DNA of 41,735 nt from positions 1-41,735 of the forward strand of contig WFYB01000218.1 in assembly GCA_015490315.1 (NCBI GenBank), read 5' to 3'. The number at the start of each line of letters is the position of its first letter. Position 1 is the stretch's first letter. A model generated the notes under the pieces. That model ran no database searches, was not told the DNA's origin, and saw nothing but the letters and a program-made list of their open reading frames with translations. Source of the DNA: Sulfurovum sp. Its GTDB lineage: Bacteria > Campylobacterota > Campylobacteria > Campylobacterales > Sulfurovaceae. This document shows, in pieces, positions 40,810-41,735 of this stretch. The translations under genes were made by a program, and so were the position numbers.

Positions 40810-41735
40810 TTGTCTGTTAAAGAAACGATCAAATCACTTATCAAAGAGCGTATGCTGGTTATCGACGGTGCTATGGGTACCCAGATACAGGATCTCGATA
40901 TCCCTAAAGAAGCATGGGTCGATGACAAAGGTCAAGAACAGGAGGGATGTAACGAACTGCTCAATGCCACAGCACCCGATCTGATCGAGCGTATCCATAC
41001 ACGCTATGCGATGGCGGGCGCAGATCTTATCAAGACCAATACCTTTGGTACGATGCCTTGGGTACTCGATGAGTATCAGATGAGTGAACGTGCCTATGAG
41101 CTCTCCAAAAAGGGGGCGGCACTGGTCAAAAAGGTGTGTGAGGAGTATAGTACACCCCAACAGCCCCGTTTTGTGCTTGGTTCTATCGGGCCGGGGACGA
41201 AGCTTCCCTCACTGGGACATATCCATTATGATGAGATGTATGCCGGTTATAAAATCGTCACCGAAGGTTTGATCGACGGCGGATGTGATATCTTTTTGCT
41301 CGAGACCTGCCAGGATCCACTGCAGATCAAAGCGGCACTCCATGCCTGCCAGGATGCCAATGCCGCCAAGGGGACTGATCTGCCTATCATGGTCTCCGTC
41401 ACGATTGAACTGAGCGGTTCCATGCTTATCGGTACGGATGCAGCGACGATTGTTACCATACTCGAACCGTTTGATATCCTTTCACTCGGTCTCAACTGCG
41501 GTACCGGGCCCGATCAGGCGAAAAAGCATCTCAAAGTACTCAGCGAACTTTGTAATATACCGATCTCTATCCATGCCAATGCCGGCTTGCCGCAAAACCG
41601 CGGGGGGTATACCTACTATCCGATGGGACCCGATGAGTTTACCGAGAAACAGCTGGAGTTTACAGCATTTGACGGAGTGAGTTTCCTCGGAGGTTGCTGC
41701 GGTACGACCCCACAGCATATCCAGGCACTGAAAAA
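40810..41735 (+). CDS. metH: Cobalamin-dependent methionine synthase MetH, N-terminal part (partial)
   Basis: This reading frame starts at TTG 40810 with AAGGGG 5 bases upstream and runs off the right edge (308 codons seen). It is the homocysteine-binding domain of methionine synthase: MLVIDGAMGTQIQDLD, TNTFGTM and VLGSIGPGTKLPSLGH are present. The zinc-ligand cysteines lie in GLNCGTGPDQ and GGCCGTTPQH. The folate, cobalamin and activation domains expected in MetH lie beyond the window, so a shorter homocysteine methyltransferase cannot be fully excluded. Confidence 0.88.
   Translation, partial: MSVKETIKSLIKERMLVIDGAMGTQIQDLDIPKEAWVDDKGQEQEGCNELLNATAPDLIERIHTRYAMAGADLIKTNTFGTMPWVLDEYQMSERAYELSKKGAALVKKVCEEYSTPQQPRFVLGSIGPGTKLPSLGHIHYDEMYAGYKIVTEGLIDGGCDIFLLETCQDPLQIKAALHACQDANAAKGTDLPIMVSVTIELSGSMLIGTDAATIVTILEPFDILSLGLNCGTGPDQAKKHLKVLSELCNIPISIHANAGLPQNRGGYTYYPMGPDEFTEKQLEFTAFDGVSFLGGCCGTTPQHIQALK

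Overview
The window reads as a chromosomal segment of a Campylobacterota (epsilonproteobacterial) chemolithoautotroph, most like Sulfurovum or a close relative. This is inferred from gene content and order: glmU-coaBC-uppS-prepilin peptidase-lptF-truA in overlapping order, HemJ, CvfB, many small c-type and flavin redox proteins, extended -10 promoters (TGnTATAAT) and AAGGA ribosome sites. No database search was possible, so the genus is a guess. I recognised no rRNA, tRNA, CRISPR array or complete insertion sequence.

Layout. 1-1050: the end of a SulP-type anion transporter, then a Crp/Fnr regulator and a DUF2892 protein. 1139-6744: two Fur-box-like palindromes in front of a porin, a secreted FMN-binding protein and two small membrane proteins, facing a convergent apbE that is coupled to a DUF255 thioredoxin-fold gene. 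Together these look like an iron-regulated extracytoplasmic flavin electron-transfer module. 6823-7094: a gene-free 272-bp element with long inverted repeats. 7119-10645: dsbD and two uncharacterised membrane genes. 10706-10798: a strongly folded intergenic element. 10893-16009: cvfB, a DUF937 protein, a secreted nuclease-like protein, hemJ, a DUF2231 membrane protein and a monohaem cytochrome c. 16044-21768: a tightly overlapping core operon for envelope precursors, CoA and tRNA modification, transcribed leftward.

21898-28199 is visibly more A+T rich and looks acquired: a response regulator and a 7TM-DISM histidine kinase on the minus strand, divergent from a 1112-residue secreted FISUMP/PKD/FecR-like protein and a small lipoprotein. 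Direct repeats GTGACG, 12 bp apart, sit at the -35 position of the secreted protein's promoter. 28463-33966: trmA, a seven-haem secreted cytochrome with an unusual N-terminal Cys motif, two tandem MORN-like repeat proteins and a CoA-binding protein. 34189-39695: ilvA, an eight-unit heptamer tandem repeat, a Ppx/GppA phosphatase, ilvB-ilvN and lpxD. The right end holds a 76-residue small protein, a single-PAS energy-taxis-type protein, a non-coding stretch with an orphan 29-codon fragment, and the start of metH.

The strongest leads are the Fur-box flavin module, the sensor/secreted-protein island with its candidate operator, the seven-haem cytochrome locus, the heptamer repeat before ppx/gppA, and several intergenic inverted-repeat elements.
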